Source of the DNA: Pontederia crassipes | Taxonomy: Eukaryota; Streptophyta; Magnoliopsida; Commelinales; Pontederiaceae | Direction: 5' to 3' | DNA length: 64,000 nucleotides | Assembly: GCA_030549335.1 (NCBI GenBank) | Contig: CM060194.1 | Span: 69,972,077-70,036,076 of the forward strand | Shown: positions 36,224 through 47,127 of the stretch, piece after piece | Layout: every line of letters starts with the position of its first letter | How positions within the stretch are numbered: the first letter of the stretch is position 1 | The notes under the pieces: generated by a model | Databases searched by the model: none | Seen by the model: only the letters and a program-made list of their open reading frames with translations | Told to the model about the DNA's origin: nothing | Made by a program: the position numbers and the translations under genes

Positions 36224-39200
36224 ATGGAGGAAGCAGGAGTCATCGCGCATCTGGAAGTTGACAGAGAGGAAGATGAACATGATCCGGAGAACGACTCCTT
36301 GGATCAGCCACTGCTCAAGAGAAGCCCCACCCTCACCTCCAGTCATTTGGCCATGGTTGGGGCCAAGGTCTCCCACATTGAGAGCTTAGACTATGAGTAC
36401 ATCCCCTACTGACCCTTAAACCAATGCATTCCAATTCATGTATACCTGAATGTTTTTGGCTTATGATCTATACTTTTGGTGCATGCAGAATCAATGAGAA
36501 CGATCTGTTCAAGCATGACTGGAGGAGCAGGTCCAGCGTTGAGGTGCTGCAGTACATATTCCTCAAGTGGACGCTGGCGTTCCTTGTTGGCCTCCTCACC
36601 GGAGTCATTGCTTCTCTCATCAACCTAGCGATTGAGAACATAGCTGGATACAAAATGCTTTACCTTGCTCGGTTTGTGAAGGATAAAAGTTGAGCATCTC
36701 CTCTTGATCTCATATTCTGATTGCCTGAGTACTGTTGGACTCTGTGAAGTGTGAAGTAATGCTTTAGATTGTAGTATCATCTTGGCCTGAGATTGCAATG
36801 GGGTCTATCTGAATTGTGCAGGTACATAACTGGGTTTGTTTATTTGGTGGGCATCAATTTTGCTCTGACCACGGTTGCAGCATCTCTCTGTGTGGTCTTT
36901 GCTCCGACAGCGGCAGGGCCAGGAATACCAGAGATCAAGGCGTACCTCAATGGAGTTGATACTCCCAATATGTTTGGTGCTTCAACTTTGATCGTGAAGG
37001 TAAGATGGAACATGCACCTGTACGTGTCTGTTAACAATTAGTGCCAAGTTTAAACACAATTAATAGTAGAGCCTGCAGCTACCAGTAACATATCTTGTGA
37101 ATTGATGAGAAACAAGAGTAATCAAGAAACACCGTTTCTCTATTAATTCAGAATGAATGGCCGGAAAGATGAACATTTTGTGAATCAAAGTAATGTCATA
37201 TGTGAATTCTCCTACATCAAAGAAAAACGATCATGCAACTCTGATCCAAGGACGATGCCTAATATGTGTAGCAATATTGATCAGTTCTCTTATGCTTTTG
37301 CATTTGGCTTTTCTACTGGAACAGATCATTGGCAGCATTGCAGCAGTGTCTGCAGGACTAGACCTCGGAAAGGAAGGGCCATTAGTCCACATTGGTACGT
37401 GCCTTGCATCCTTGCTAGGCCAAGGTGGTACCAAGGAATACCAGCTCAAATGGAAATGGCTCCGGTACTTCAAGAATGATAGAGACAGACGGGACCTCAT
37501 AACCTGCGGAGCTTCTTCTGGCGTCTGCGCCGCCTTCCGCTCGCCCGTGGGTGGTGTACTATTTGCTCTGGAGGAGGTTGCAACGTGGTGGAGGAGCGCG
37601 CTGCTGTGGAGGACATTCTTCAGCACGGCCGTCGTCGTGGTCGTGCTCCGGGGATTCATCGAATACTGCAACTCTGAGAAGTGTGGCCTGTTCGGACGAG
37701 GAGGGTTAATTCTCTTTGACGTTAGCAATGTCACCGTCATCTACCATGTCAATGACCTTGTTCCCGTGGCCTTAGTTGGAATCATTGGTGGAGTGCTTGG
37801 AAGCCTGTACAATTATCTCCTCCACAAAGTTCTCAGGCTCTACAGCATGATCAATGAGTAAGCTCGTGCATCTGAATCCACAGCAAATTAAGATTGTTCT
37901 TTAAGTTTCTACATTCTGACCGTCAGTGTAAGCTCATCTTGTGTTGCAGGAGAGGAAGATTGGCCAAATTGCTTCTGAGCCTTTGCGTCTCGCTTTTTAC
38001 CTCGTCCTGCCTGTACTTGCTCCCGTTCCTCGCGTCCTGCACGCCATGCGATCCCTCCATGGACGCTGTGTGCCCGACGCCGGAGGGAAGCGGCAACTTC
38101 AAGCAGTTCAACTGCCCGAACGGATATTACAATGACCTCGCCAGCCTCCTCCACGCCACGAACGACGACGCCGTCCGCAACATCTTCTCCACGTCCACTC
38201 CGACAGAGTTCCGCGCCGTCTCCCTACTCATCTTCTTTGCCCTCTACTGCGTCCTGGGCCTGTTCACCTTCGGCATCGCGGTGCCCTCCGGCCTCTTCCT
38301 CCCGATCATCCTCATGGGGTCCGCTTACGGCCGCCTCATCGGCTTGGCGCTAGAGCGCTACACGTACATCGACCAGGGGCTCTACGCCGTGCTCGGCGCC
38401 GCAGCGCTCATGTCTGGCTCCATGAGGATGACCGTCTCCCTCTGCATCATCTTCCTCGAGCTTACCAACAACCTCGTCCTGCTCCCGATCATGATGTTCG
38501 TGCTTCTCATCGCCAAGACGGTCGGCGACTCCTTCAACCCGAGCATATACGAGATCATACTGGACCTGAAAGGGCTCCCGTTCCTGGAACCGAACCCGGA
38601 GCCGTGGATGAGGAACCTGACGGTGGGGGAGCTTGCGGCGGCCAAGACCAGCCTCGTCACGCTCGAGGGCATCGAGAAGGTGTCGCGGATCGTCGAGGCG
38701 TTGAAGATAACCAGCCACAACGGCTTCCCCGTGGTGGACCGAGGTGTGCCGTCGCCCGTGGGCACACCCGGCGCGGGCGCGACGGAGCTGCACGGCCTGA
38801 TACTGAGGGCGCACCTGGTGGCGGTGCTGAAGAAGAGGTGGTTCCTGAAGGAGAGGAGGAGGACCGCGGAGTGGGAGGTGAGAGAAAGGTTCACGTCGGT
38901 GGAGCTGGCGGAGAAGGGGGAGAAGGTGGAGAAGTTGGCGCTGACGGCGGAGGAGCTGGACATGTACGTGGACCTGCACCCGTTCACCAACACGACGCCG
39001 TACACGGTGGTGGAGAGCATGTCGGTGGCCAAGGCGGTGGTGCTCTTCCGACAGGTCGGTCTCCGCCACCTCTTGATACTTCCTAAGTACCAGGGAGCTG
39101 GGGTACGTCCAAATTCTCTTCATTCTCTCTCTGTCTCTCTTCTAACCTCCATAATTTTCATGCATCGCACCAAAGAAAAAAACAATGAAGAGATGGGAGT

Positions 39201-40864
39201 ATGTTTCTAAGCTAAGACAACAAATTAAGAGAAGGATCAAAGGATGCAATAAATTATTTTCTACAGTTTAATATGAGTGAATTTTCACAAAAAGATTTTT
39301 ATTTCGGGAGGGGCAGCAATACTCCACAAGTACCCACTGCGAGTCCAACAATTAGGGAGCTTTGAGATAGCCCACCTGTCATCAGTAGGACATGCAGGTA
39401 GATATATCTGAGGCAATTCTAAACATCAAGACATAATTTCAGGCATGATCAGATATAAGAGAGTAAAAAAAAAGTAAGGAAGCATTTGCATTAACATAAC
39501 TGGGCATCCATTTGCATAGGAGTAGTAAAAACTCAGGGATCAATTAGGATGTTTGCAGCAGCACCATTAACTGTAAGCTGCTTCAGTCCTGTTTTTACCT
39601 TTATTTCCAATTTTCATACTCACGAAGTGCGTTGAATATAAACATAAACCATTGGACTTCTATTTTTAATGTTTCATATTTTTTATTTAACTTAGTTATC
39701 GATGCTATAACCGAGAGTATCACAGAGGAGATACCTAAGTGCATGCTATTTGCGGATGATATAGTACTTTTAGCGGATTCAAGAGAAGAGATTAATACAA
39801 AATTGGAAATATGGAGAAATACGTTGGAGTCAAAGGATTTTCGTTTAAGTAGGAATAAAACAGAATATATGCATAGCAATTTCACAAATAAACAACTTAG
39901 AGACGATTTGAAAGTTAGGCTAGGGGAGGATATAATTCCTCAAGTGACAAAGTTTAAATATTTAGGATCAATTGTAAGACAAGATGATGAGATTGATGAC
40001 GATGTTAATCATAGAATTCAAGCTGGTTGGTGTAAGTGGAGGAAAGCCACTGGAGTTCTTTGTAATAGAAAAGTACCCAATAAAGTTAAAGGAAAATTCT
40101 ATCGTACTGCTATAAGACCAGCAGTGTTATATGGTAGTGAATGTTGGACTATGAAGGGACAACATGAACATAAAGTGAAGGTGGCCGAAATGAGGATGTT
40201 GAGATGGATGTGTGGTCATACAAGATTAGATAAGATTAGAAATGATCATATACGTGAACGAGTCGGAGTGGCTCCTATTAGTGAGAAAATGGTAGAGAAT
40301 CGTTTGAGATGGTTTGGTAATGTTCAGAGAAGATCATTAGATACGCCAGTAAGAAGAGTAGATCAAATAATCTGGAGTCCGATTAAAAAAGGGAGAGGGA
40401 GGCCAAGGCGAATACTTGACGAACTAATAGAGTGAATAATATATCAAAATGTTTAGTTACTAATAGAGCGGAATGACGTCGTATGATCCATGTAGCCGAC
40501 CCCATCTAGTGGGATAAGGCTTTGTTGTCGTTGTTTCATATTTTCTATTTGAAACAGTGAAAGGATTTGGGCCTTGAGTATATCAGTATCATTTATTTAG
40601 ATGAAAAGAGTAAACATACATCAATCAGATATATACAATCAAAATACAAAAAAAAAAAACACATACAATATGGCCCTTCTAGATGGGTGTGCAAAAGGAA
40701 TACAATATGATCCGGACTAACCTTCACTTTAACATTCCATGTTGCAGATCTCTCCTGTGGTAGGCATCCTAACACGGCAGGATCTCAGGGCTCATAACAT
40801 TTTGCGTGCATTCCCGCACATAGTAAACAATACAGATTGGAAAGGCAAGAGCAACCATCCCTGA
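36224..40864 (+). CDS. CLC-a/b-type anion/proton exchanger (chloride channel family)
   Basis: Tonoplast CLC-type nitrate/chloride-proton exchanger. Exons: 36224-36396, 36489-36671 or 36689, 36822-36999, 37325-37857, 37950-39102 and 40748-40864, giving 778 or 784 aa. Visible landmarks are VGAKVSHIESLDYEINENDL, the selectivity motif GPGIPE (exon 3), the gating-glutamate motif GKEGPLVH, the proton-glutamate region FALEEVATWWRSALLWR (exon 4), GSMRMTVSLCIIFLELTNN, and two CBS domains in exon 5 with the second ending in exon 6 (VVGILTRQDLRAHNI). The proline in GPGIPE marks nitrate-preferring CLC-a/b members (established knowledge). Exons 4-5 are GC-rich. The exon 2 donor is abnormal: the expected junction after AAAAG lacks a GT. 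Intron 5 carries a truncated RTE LINE. Confidence 0.92.
39671..39690. repeat. Target-site duplication of truncated RTE LINE (left)
   Basis: The word gtttcatattttttatttaa recurs at 40533-40552 as gtttcatattttctatttga, with two mismatches. This brackets the truncated RTE copy. Confidence 0.75.
39691..40532 (+). mobile_element. 5'-truncated RTE LINE in CLC intron 5
   Basis: About 840 bp are closely similar to 4800-5666 of the full-length RTE copy. The copy starts within the reverse-transcriptase region just before VIDAITESITEE and keeps FADDIVLLADS, KFKYLGSIVRQDD and the C-terminal block. A 14-bp deletion after gaactaatagag ends the frame early at 40433-40435. The 3' end has tgatccatgtagccgacccc, unlike the 2.5-kb copy, then a short TTG-like tail (ttgttgtcgttg). 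5' truncation plus flanking duplications is typical of target-primed reverse transcription. Same strand as CLC. Confidence 0.92.
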
Positions 40865-41439
40865 GATGCTGCAGCATTGTTCAGTTGCAACCACTACTAT
40901 GGAAGAGAATGAGAAAGACATGCAGAGGATACAATTCACGAATCACCTTGACGAAATTTTGATACACAATTGTTATTTTTTTCCATTTCATGAGACCGTA
41001 AAAATAAACGCCAATTACACCGGCAAAGTTTTACCTTGTATTTGTCTTTACGTGTGTATACAAACTGGACTTTCATACAGATTGAAACAGCCTTGCATCC
41101 AGGATGGCTGAATACGAGAATTCAGTGCATTTGAGATGATTTAACTACGATAAGAAACTCTGAAGTGATGAAGATGATATATTCACAGAAAAATTTTGGT
41201 ATATAATGGCCAATAATTCTTTCTGGTTCTAATTCTTCTGAAAGTTCAAATTTGAGTTCCTGTGTGAACTAACAAGAAAAAGATTGAATACCTTCTAAAT
41301 GTTGTAGGGCAACTCATCTCCAAAAAAAATGTATTGATATGCTATTAGCACCAGTAAACAAAATGTATTGTTAGATTTTTTTATCTATAATACATTAATC
41401 CCTGATGGAAACAACCATGAGGGTCAAAATGTCTCAATC
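40865..41439. other. 3' flank of CLC and spacer
   Basis: CLC 3' UTR region followed by noncoding DNA before the convergent CCT5 pseudogene. Nothing else is recognised. Confidence 0.4.
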
Positions 41440-41830
41440 AATAATCCGATGGGGGTGGCCTGAAAGATTTGTTGTTGTTTGCCAACATGCGTCGAGAAAA
41501 CATTCTGTTCTTGTATGTTATTCGTTCCAAAGTCATCGCAGTCTATGCCACAATATGGATTCCTTTTCCTGCAAATCACATTAGCATTAAAAAATCTGGT
41601 ATCCATTGCATAGCAAAAAAAAAAAAAACCTGTACAATAACGAAGGATAGTCTTTTTTTTTTCTTTTTGAGACAAGAAAGGAAAGCAGACATGGTGTCAG
41701 CCATCCAATTTATTTGATGTATTAACTACATAGTGTAGTTATCTACAAAAGATGGTATGACCCTTGGTCCCTTGCCATTTGCACATATTTTCTCTACATC
41801 CCCAGTAAAGGATATTTTACTTATATAAAA

Positions 41831-42203
41831 AAGGATTATTTTCATAAATCACCCCTAAACTATTACGATTTTCCACATCTAACTTCAAAATACGAACTTA
41901 TTTTTTGGATTCCTAAACTATCCCGATTTTTTCAATTTGATCCTTTTGACGACTTCTGTCAACTTTTCTGTTATTTTTTATTTTTTCCATTTATCAAAAG
42001 TCGAATACCCCTCCTTCGACTTTATGTTTTCGTTCAACCTCTGTAACTCTAAGGGGTATTTTTGACTTTTTATAAATGGGAAAAATCGAAGATAATGGAA
42101 AAGTTGACAGAAATCGACTGAAGGATCCAAAAAAATAAGTCCGTAGTTTGGAGTTAGACATGAAAAATAGTAATAGTTTAGGATGATTTATGAAAATAAT
42201 CTT
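41831..42203. mobile_element. Foldback MITE (long inverted repeats) in CCT5 pseudogene intron
   Basis: The left arm starts aaggattattttcataaatc (41831) and runs about 170 bp. The right arm, read as reverse complement from 42203, starts aagattattttcataaatca and keeps matching (ctaaactatta, cttatttttttggat, ctgtcaacttttc). Nearly the whole element is two arms around a short loop. It has no coding capacity. It is probably a MITE of unassigned superfamily. Confidence 0.8.
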
Positions 42204-42568
42204 AAAAAAATAAATACTTTTATCTTCGCACGAGAATTGTAACAGACATTCATAATGGGGAGATCTCTTGTAGCTTTTCACGCATATACTTCAAACATAA
42301 AAAGGAAGACCATAAGAACACCAAAAAGTAGGCTGGCAATTAAACAAAAACCCAAGTACAGCATGAAATGTAACCAAGCATAAAATAGTTCAAACATATA
42401 TACAACATTGAAGATCTATATGATTATCACAAAGGAGAGAGAATTAAGAAGATACCTTGATTTACTGGGATTTGACAGCAGTCAGATTACCAATAGGTTT
42501 GGAGGCCATTGTTTTCAGCAAGTGCTGTAGGAATATAATTCAAAGTTTCAGCAAATGATCCCATGGAG

Positions 42569-42636
42569 TACAAAGATCCATGATAAACAAACTTTACCAA
42601 TCTACAAAGATCCATGAGAAACAAACTTTACCAATC
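42569..42636. repeat. 34-bp tandem duplication
   Basis: Two adjacent units starting with tacaaagatccatga at 42569 and 42603 differ at one base (gataaa versus gagaaa). Confidence 0.85.
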
Positions 42637-44216
42637 TACAAGAAACCTCTGATGGAGTAAACAAATATACCTGCTCAACCCCAGGATAGTTATCCACAGC
42701 AGCTTCTACAACTACTGAATAAGATATCTTAGCAGGACCACCACCATTAGCTATGGAGTTGCTGCGAATCATATTCACCGCAGCAGATAGAGCATCATGG
42801 ATGCTATGCTTAGTTTCTTCTATCATCATTTTATTCCATACAATTATCATAATGCATGCTCAGAATTTCTATTCAAACTGTCATTTGTCATTTGAAGTTA
42901 TTAGTGCTGGACAGAAACGTATTATGAGCCAGTACATAGTATCCCAAGGTTCAGAGATGAGACTCGGAAAAATATCATAACGAATTAAATTATACTGAGA
43001 AACCCAGAGTCAACCTGACATCTTCCCAGGTAACACAAGTAGTCTAGAAGAGTAGTTCTTTTTTATTAGATCTTCAACAAGGCTTTTAATGTCAATGCCT
43101 AAGTTAATAGTTGCCCTGTGTCAATATGTATAACAATCGATGTCATATAACACATCCAATTTTGGTCATTTGGCGCAGGATAACATATGAACACATATCA
43201 CATATAACTTAAAAACCATTAGCATGCTAGAATTGCATTACATGTGCAGCCATACTACAATTTTTTTTTTTTGAAGAGAACCATACTACAATTTCTTTGA
43301 AGAAAAGATCATACCTTTGCTATAGCACTGTAATAATTCCATATTTTCCCCAAAATGAAGCTCACACAAAAGTCTAACTAATACTAAAAAAATCGTCCTT
43401 CTCTCTCACTCTCTCTTGAAAACACAAGTGAAAGTAAAAAAAAAATCCATGAATCTCAATATAGTCAGTTCTAGAAGCATATACTTAGTTTGAGAGGCAT
43501 ACTAAAATAAATTGATTTCCCTGAAAATGGTAACCTTTTGCATGCTACATATTCGAATATACAATCTCTTCTAAATACTTGGAACAACATTTTCTTGTAT
43601 TATACTAGCTCAAACAAGTCTTGTATTAATACCAATGAAATGTGATCCAGTCATCTTGTGATCAATTTTTTTTTTACAACATCTAATATCGGAGAAACTT
43701 TGAGAACATACTTTTCAAATGCAGGATTTTATTTATACCACGGAAATAACAATAATTGAGTATGCCATATACCCAACAACATAAGCAAATATGGGCATAC
43801 CACCACTAATGAATATTGTCCCACCCCTGGAGTGTGTGCAATGTTCAATATACGAAATGCGATCCTTGGTAGCCCCGAATGATTTCTCTCTAACAAGTCC
43901 ATCCTGAGTTATGAATAACAGGAAGAAAATATTTCTGTTGAGGTGAAGGTCCACATTTGTGTTGTACATGTTGAGGTGCCTGCTCAATAAAGCTCACGGT
44001 TTTCCCCCACTCTTGTGTGTCTTCTCTCTTTGGGGTGTGTGTGCTGCTCAGTTTAGCAGGCAGTCTTGGGTTCACTTGAGAGGTAGTCTGCTTGGACGGA
44101 AGGTGCTTGATCAAGACCGGCTCAGGTCCACGAGCTACACATTTGGAGATATTGCAGTGTGTTATAAAAGGCTCTATATTGGTGACCGTGACGCTGAATT
44201 CAAATTTCTGTGCTAT

Positions 44217-44403
44217 GCGTTCAAGATGCTATGTGTTCAAATTTCTGTGCTATGTGTTAGGCCCCGACAACCAGCGTAAAATCCTGTCGAATCACATGAA
44301 CATGGATCAACGAATAGCGTCGTATGATCCATGTAGCCGACCCCACCTAGTGGGATAAGGCTTTGTTGTTGTTTGTTTGTTTGTTTGTTGCGTTCAAGAT
44401 GCT
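44217..44403 (+). mobile_element. Short RTE-derived non-autonomous element, copy 1 (in CCT5 exon)
   Basis: The 14-base target duplication gcgttcaagatgct is at 44217-44230 and 44390-44403. The RTE-like part (about 44252-44388) starts with tgtgttaggccccgacaacc from the RTE 5' region and reaches acatggatcaacgaat. It then jumps to the RTE 3' end (cgtcgtatgatccatgtagc, acctagtgggataaggcttt) and a TTG/TTTG tail. Between the left duplication and the RTE part is a 5' filler of about 22 bp. Of this, ttcaaatttctgtgctatg (44236-44254) exactly repeats the flank at 44199-44217. The insertion splits the CCT5 codons for EHLER/IAQKFE. Confidence 0.88.
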
Positions 44404-44934
44404 CTATAGTTATTCAAGACATTGGCTCATAGCCCCATCGCCCTCAGTGATCCTATATGATGAATACCGCTTTCCAAGTGCTTCTCAGCTTGTTCCAGGA
44501 GAGTGCCAGCCATAACAAAAACTCCGGTGGTACCATCGCCAATTCATAGTCCTGACTCCTTGACAATACACCATTAGCTTAGCAATTTGATTGCCAACAT
44601 CCATCTGCTCCAAGATCGTTGCTCCATCATTTGCTGTCACCATTAAAAACAAATTATCAGTCAAGAGCCAATGTTTCAGATGCACATGAGAACAAGGGTA
44701 TAAGATAAGCTATAACTATGTTTATAACCACAATTATTACCAACAAAGTTATCAATAAGCATCATTCGCAACATAATGAATTGTGAATCACTAAACATGT
44801 GGGTGCTTATATTTAGCCTTAACTAGTGTTTTTTAAGGGAGCCTTAACTAGTATTTTTAGACACAGAACACTGCCCGTCCAAATTATTGTATGTCTGTAC
44901 ACCTCTGTGAGATTATTATTAATCTCCCTGCCCT

Positions 44935-45100
44935 ATTAAAAAAATTCAATGTTACAATAGCATCAATGCACGACTTCAAGCATCTTTACAACATTATATT
45001 CAAGAAAAAGTTACCTTATTAAAAAAATTCAATGTTACAACAGCATCAATGCACGACTTCAAGCATCTTTACAACATCATATTCAAGTAAAAGTTAAAAC
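44935..45100. repeat. 83-bp tandem duplication
   Basis: Two adjacent copies starting attaaaaaaattcaatgtta at 44935 and 45018, with a few substitutions. It lies in the first intron region of the CCT5 pseudogene. Confidence 0.85.
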
Positions 45101-45876
45101 TAAATGCCTGCTAAAAGAAAACAGCAGAAATATGGAAGACTCAAAACATCTCTCCAACATAATCACAAGATATCCAAATTGTTCTTTCATCGTGGAAAGA
45201 AAGCATCCAAAGCCAATATTCCCTCATTCTGCATCATGAAAGACCCAGAATAACGCTGGCTTACTCCCATTTTGTCAATTTGCTAGGAAACATACCACTT
45301 CTTTCTCTACATTATCATACACAACACCATGGGATCTTTTGTGTCAGGGAGTCCAAGCACACAGATGAAAGAATATTAACATGAAGCCAAGCACATGAAT
45401 TGATCAAACATCAACAACAACCAATCCCAATGTTTTTCCCTTCAAGTCTCCATCAAAGTAGCTAAATTGTTCTCCACACTCTCCTAAACGTTCCGAGGAC
45501 ATAATGGTACTTCGCAACGACACTGAACCAAGATAAGCAATGGAATTTAGACATAATGCGATCGCTGTACCTAAAACTTCCTCAATAACTCATGTCAACT
45601 CTTACTTAAACATTTTTTTCTGCTAAACAGGGTTACATCCACGCGAAAGCTGGTCAAGACTAACCACGAGAAAAGCGGGAGTACCGAACTCGTCACCGTC
45701 GGGCGACTAGAACATCTTGTCCATGCCCATGGGGCCGAGGGAGGTGCGGGCCAAGGCCTTTCCGGCAGAGATGATGTTGCGCAGGAGGGCGTCGAGCCCC
45801 CAGCAGCCGCGCCTTTTGCTCTTGCTCCTTCGGTAATGATGAACGGCCGTCAGAACTCGTCGAACACATACGCCAT

Positions 45877-47127
45877 CTCTCTCCTCCTCCCCTTCCGCTA
45901 CTGCTACTCTTTGAGCTCCACTTCTTTGATCTCAGTTGGGAGGGAAAATATTTGTTTGCTAGGGTCTTTCGTACTCTTTGATCGTGTGAGGCTAATCGAC
46001 AGTGTCAGTGTGTATCACACCCTGGAATCAAATTTCGAAGCGGCAATCTGATGAACACCGTGTTCGCGTCCTCGAATCCTTCCTTCCTTCAAGAGCTTTC
46101 AGGATTCCATTGATGCGAATGCAACTCCTACACAGCAACTCGCCGAGCACTATTTTCGTTCTGCCAGACGATTGTGGTGACGCCGCTTTTCGATGACCAT
46201 TTCGTCGAATGGTTGATGGGACTGAGAGTGGGGTCCATGGGGATCTCTTTTCCTTTTTAATATTTGCCAGAGTTGTTTTTCGTATTTTCCAAATGGCACC
46301 TGGTGATTTGAGCGGTGACGAAATAAGCGTTTTCGTATTTTCGAAATAATAACTAAAACACACCCCACCCCATTTCCACATTTCCTTAACATTTATTATT
46401 CGTAGCAAAAAAAAAGAGAAATCGCTTTTTTAATTTAATGCATTTATATCGTTAACGTCATTTGCCCGGAGAGTTTATTTATTTCTTTAAGACCGATCGG
46501 AGACGTCGTCCTTTCGCCGAAGCCCTACCGCCACTCGTCTCCGGCCACCGGTGAGGATTCCCGTATCTTCGCACTGGTCACTGTTCGTTACAGGGTACCT
46601 TTTCTTTCAATATTTCTCTGCTCTTCCCTTTGCCTCCGGCGACGGTATTGTCGATTGCTGATCTGGATCGATGACGCCGGTTCTGTAGCTTTAACTCGCC
46701 AATTACGGGCACTTTTGTGGTGGTGTTGTGAGATATTTGGGAGTATAGGGGACTGATTTATGTTGCTTCCGGCAAAGTTATCATGCATTATATTGTTTTT
46801 TTTTTCTCTTTTTATTCTGCTACTTAGGACTGTGGTTGGTCTTCCGTTTGAAGAAATATCTATCTTACGTTGTTCCTTTGGAAGTTTGACACATATGTTG
46901 GAAGAGAAAATGGAGATAATGATTTGATTTGTTTAGAGGTTTTGTGCTAGGAACGGAATGCAGATGTAAAATCAATATGTAGTTGATTCTTTTATGAGCT
47001 GCGGATTTTCTTTTTCTTTTGTTTGCTAGATAGATAGTGTTATTGGTTTATCTTGCCCTTGAAAAGTTAATTATTCTGTAATGAAGAGGATTTTGAGGAA
47101 AAAGAGTACTAAGGGGATTGAAAGAAA
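45877..47127 (+). promoter_or_regulatory. Upstream region and probable leader intron of SPCS2
   Basis: The divergent spacer between the dead CCT5 start and SPCS2. A GC-balanced stretch at 46480-46550 ending ccaccg|gtgagg (GT at 46550-46551) looks like a noncoding first exon with a good donor. The sequence from there to about 47100 is T-rich and intron-like before ATG 47128. Confidence 0.45.

Larger units (their letters stand above)
41440..45876 (-). pseudogene. CCT5: CCT5 (TCP-1 epsilon) pseudogene with introns retained
   Basis: CCT5 is a subunit of the cytosolic TRiC/CCT chaperonin. Remnants run in correct order on the minus strand. ATG 45876 begins MAYVFDEF, followed at once by a TGA and then RPFII, a frameshifted KARLLG..LDALL block and SLGPMGMDKMF (to about 45700). 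At 44653-44130 are [40 protein letters not shown] and IAQKFEF, with an RTE-derived insertion inside. At 43900-43790 is [18 protein letters not shown]; at 42850-42665 [16 protein letters not shown] and VDNYPGVEQ; at 41590-41440 NPYCGIDCDDFGTN and EQNVF. Stops, frameshifts and missing middle exons rule out a product. Retained introns point to a duplicated gene copy rather than a processed one. Confidence 0.87.

Noticed and set aside
38350-39123. Long open frames antisense and in other frames over CLC exon 5 (up to 257 codons)
   Set aside because: They arise from the high GC of the CLC exon. They are low-complexity, rich in His/Arg/Leu, and have no family signature.
44254-44388. The short RTE copies as simple 5'-truncated LINEs
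   Set aside because: They keep the LINE 5' region as well as the 3' end, so truncation alone cannot make them.
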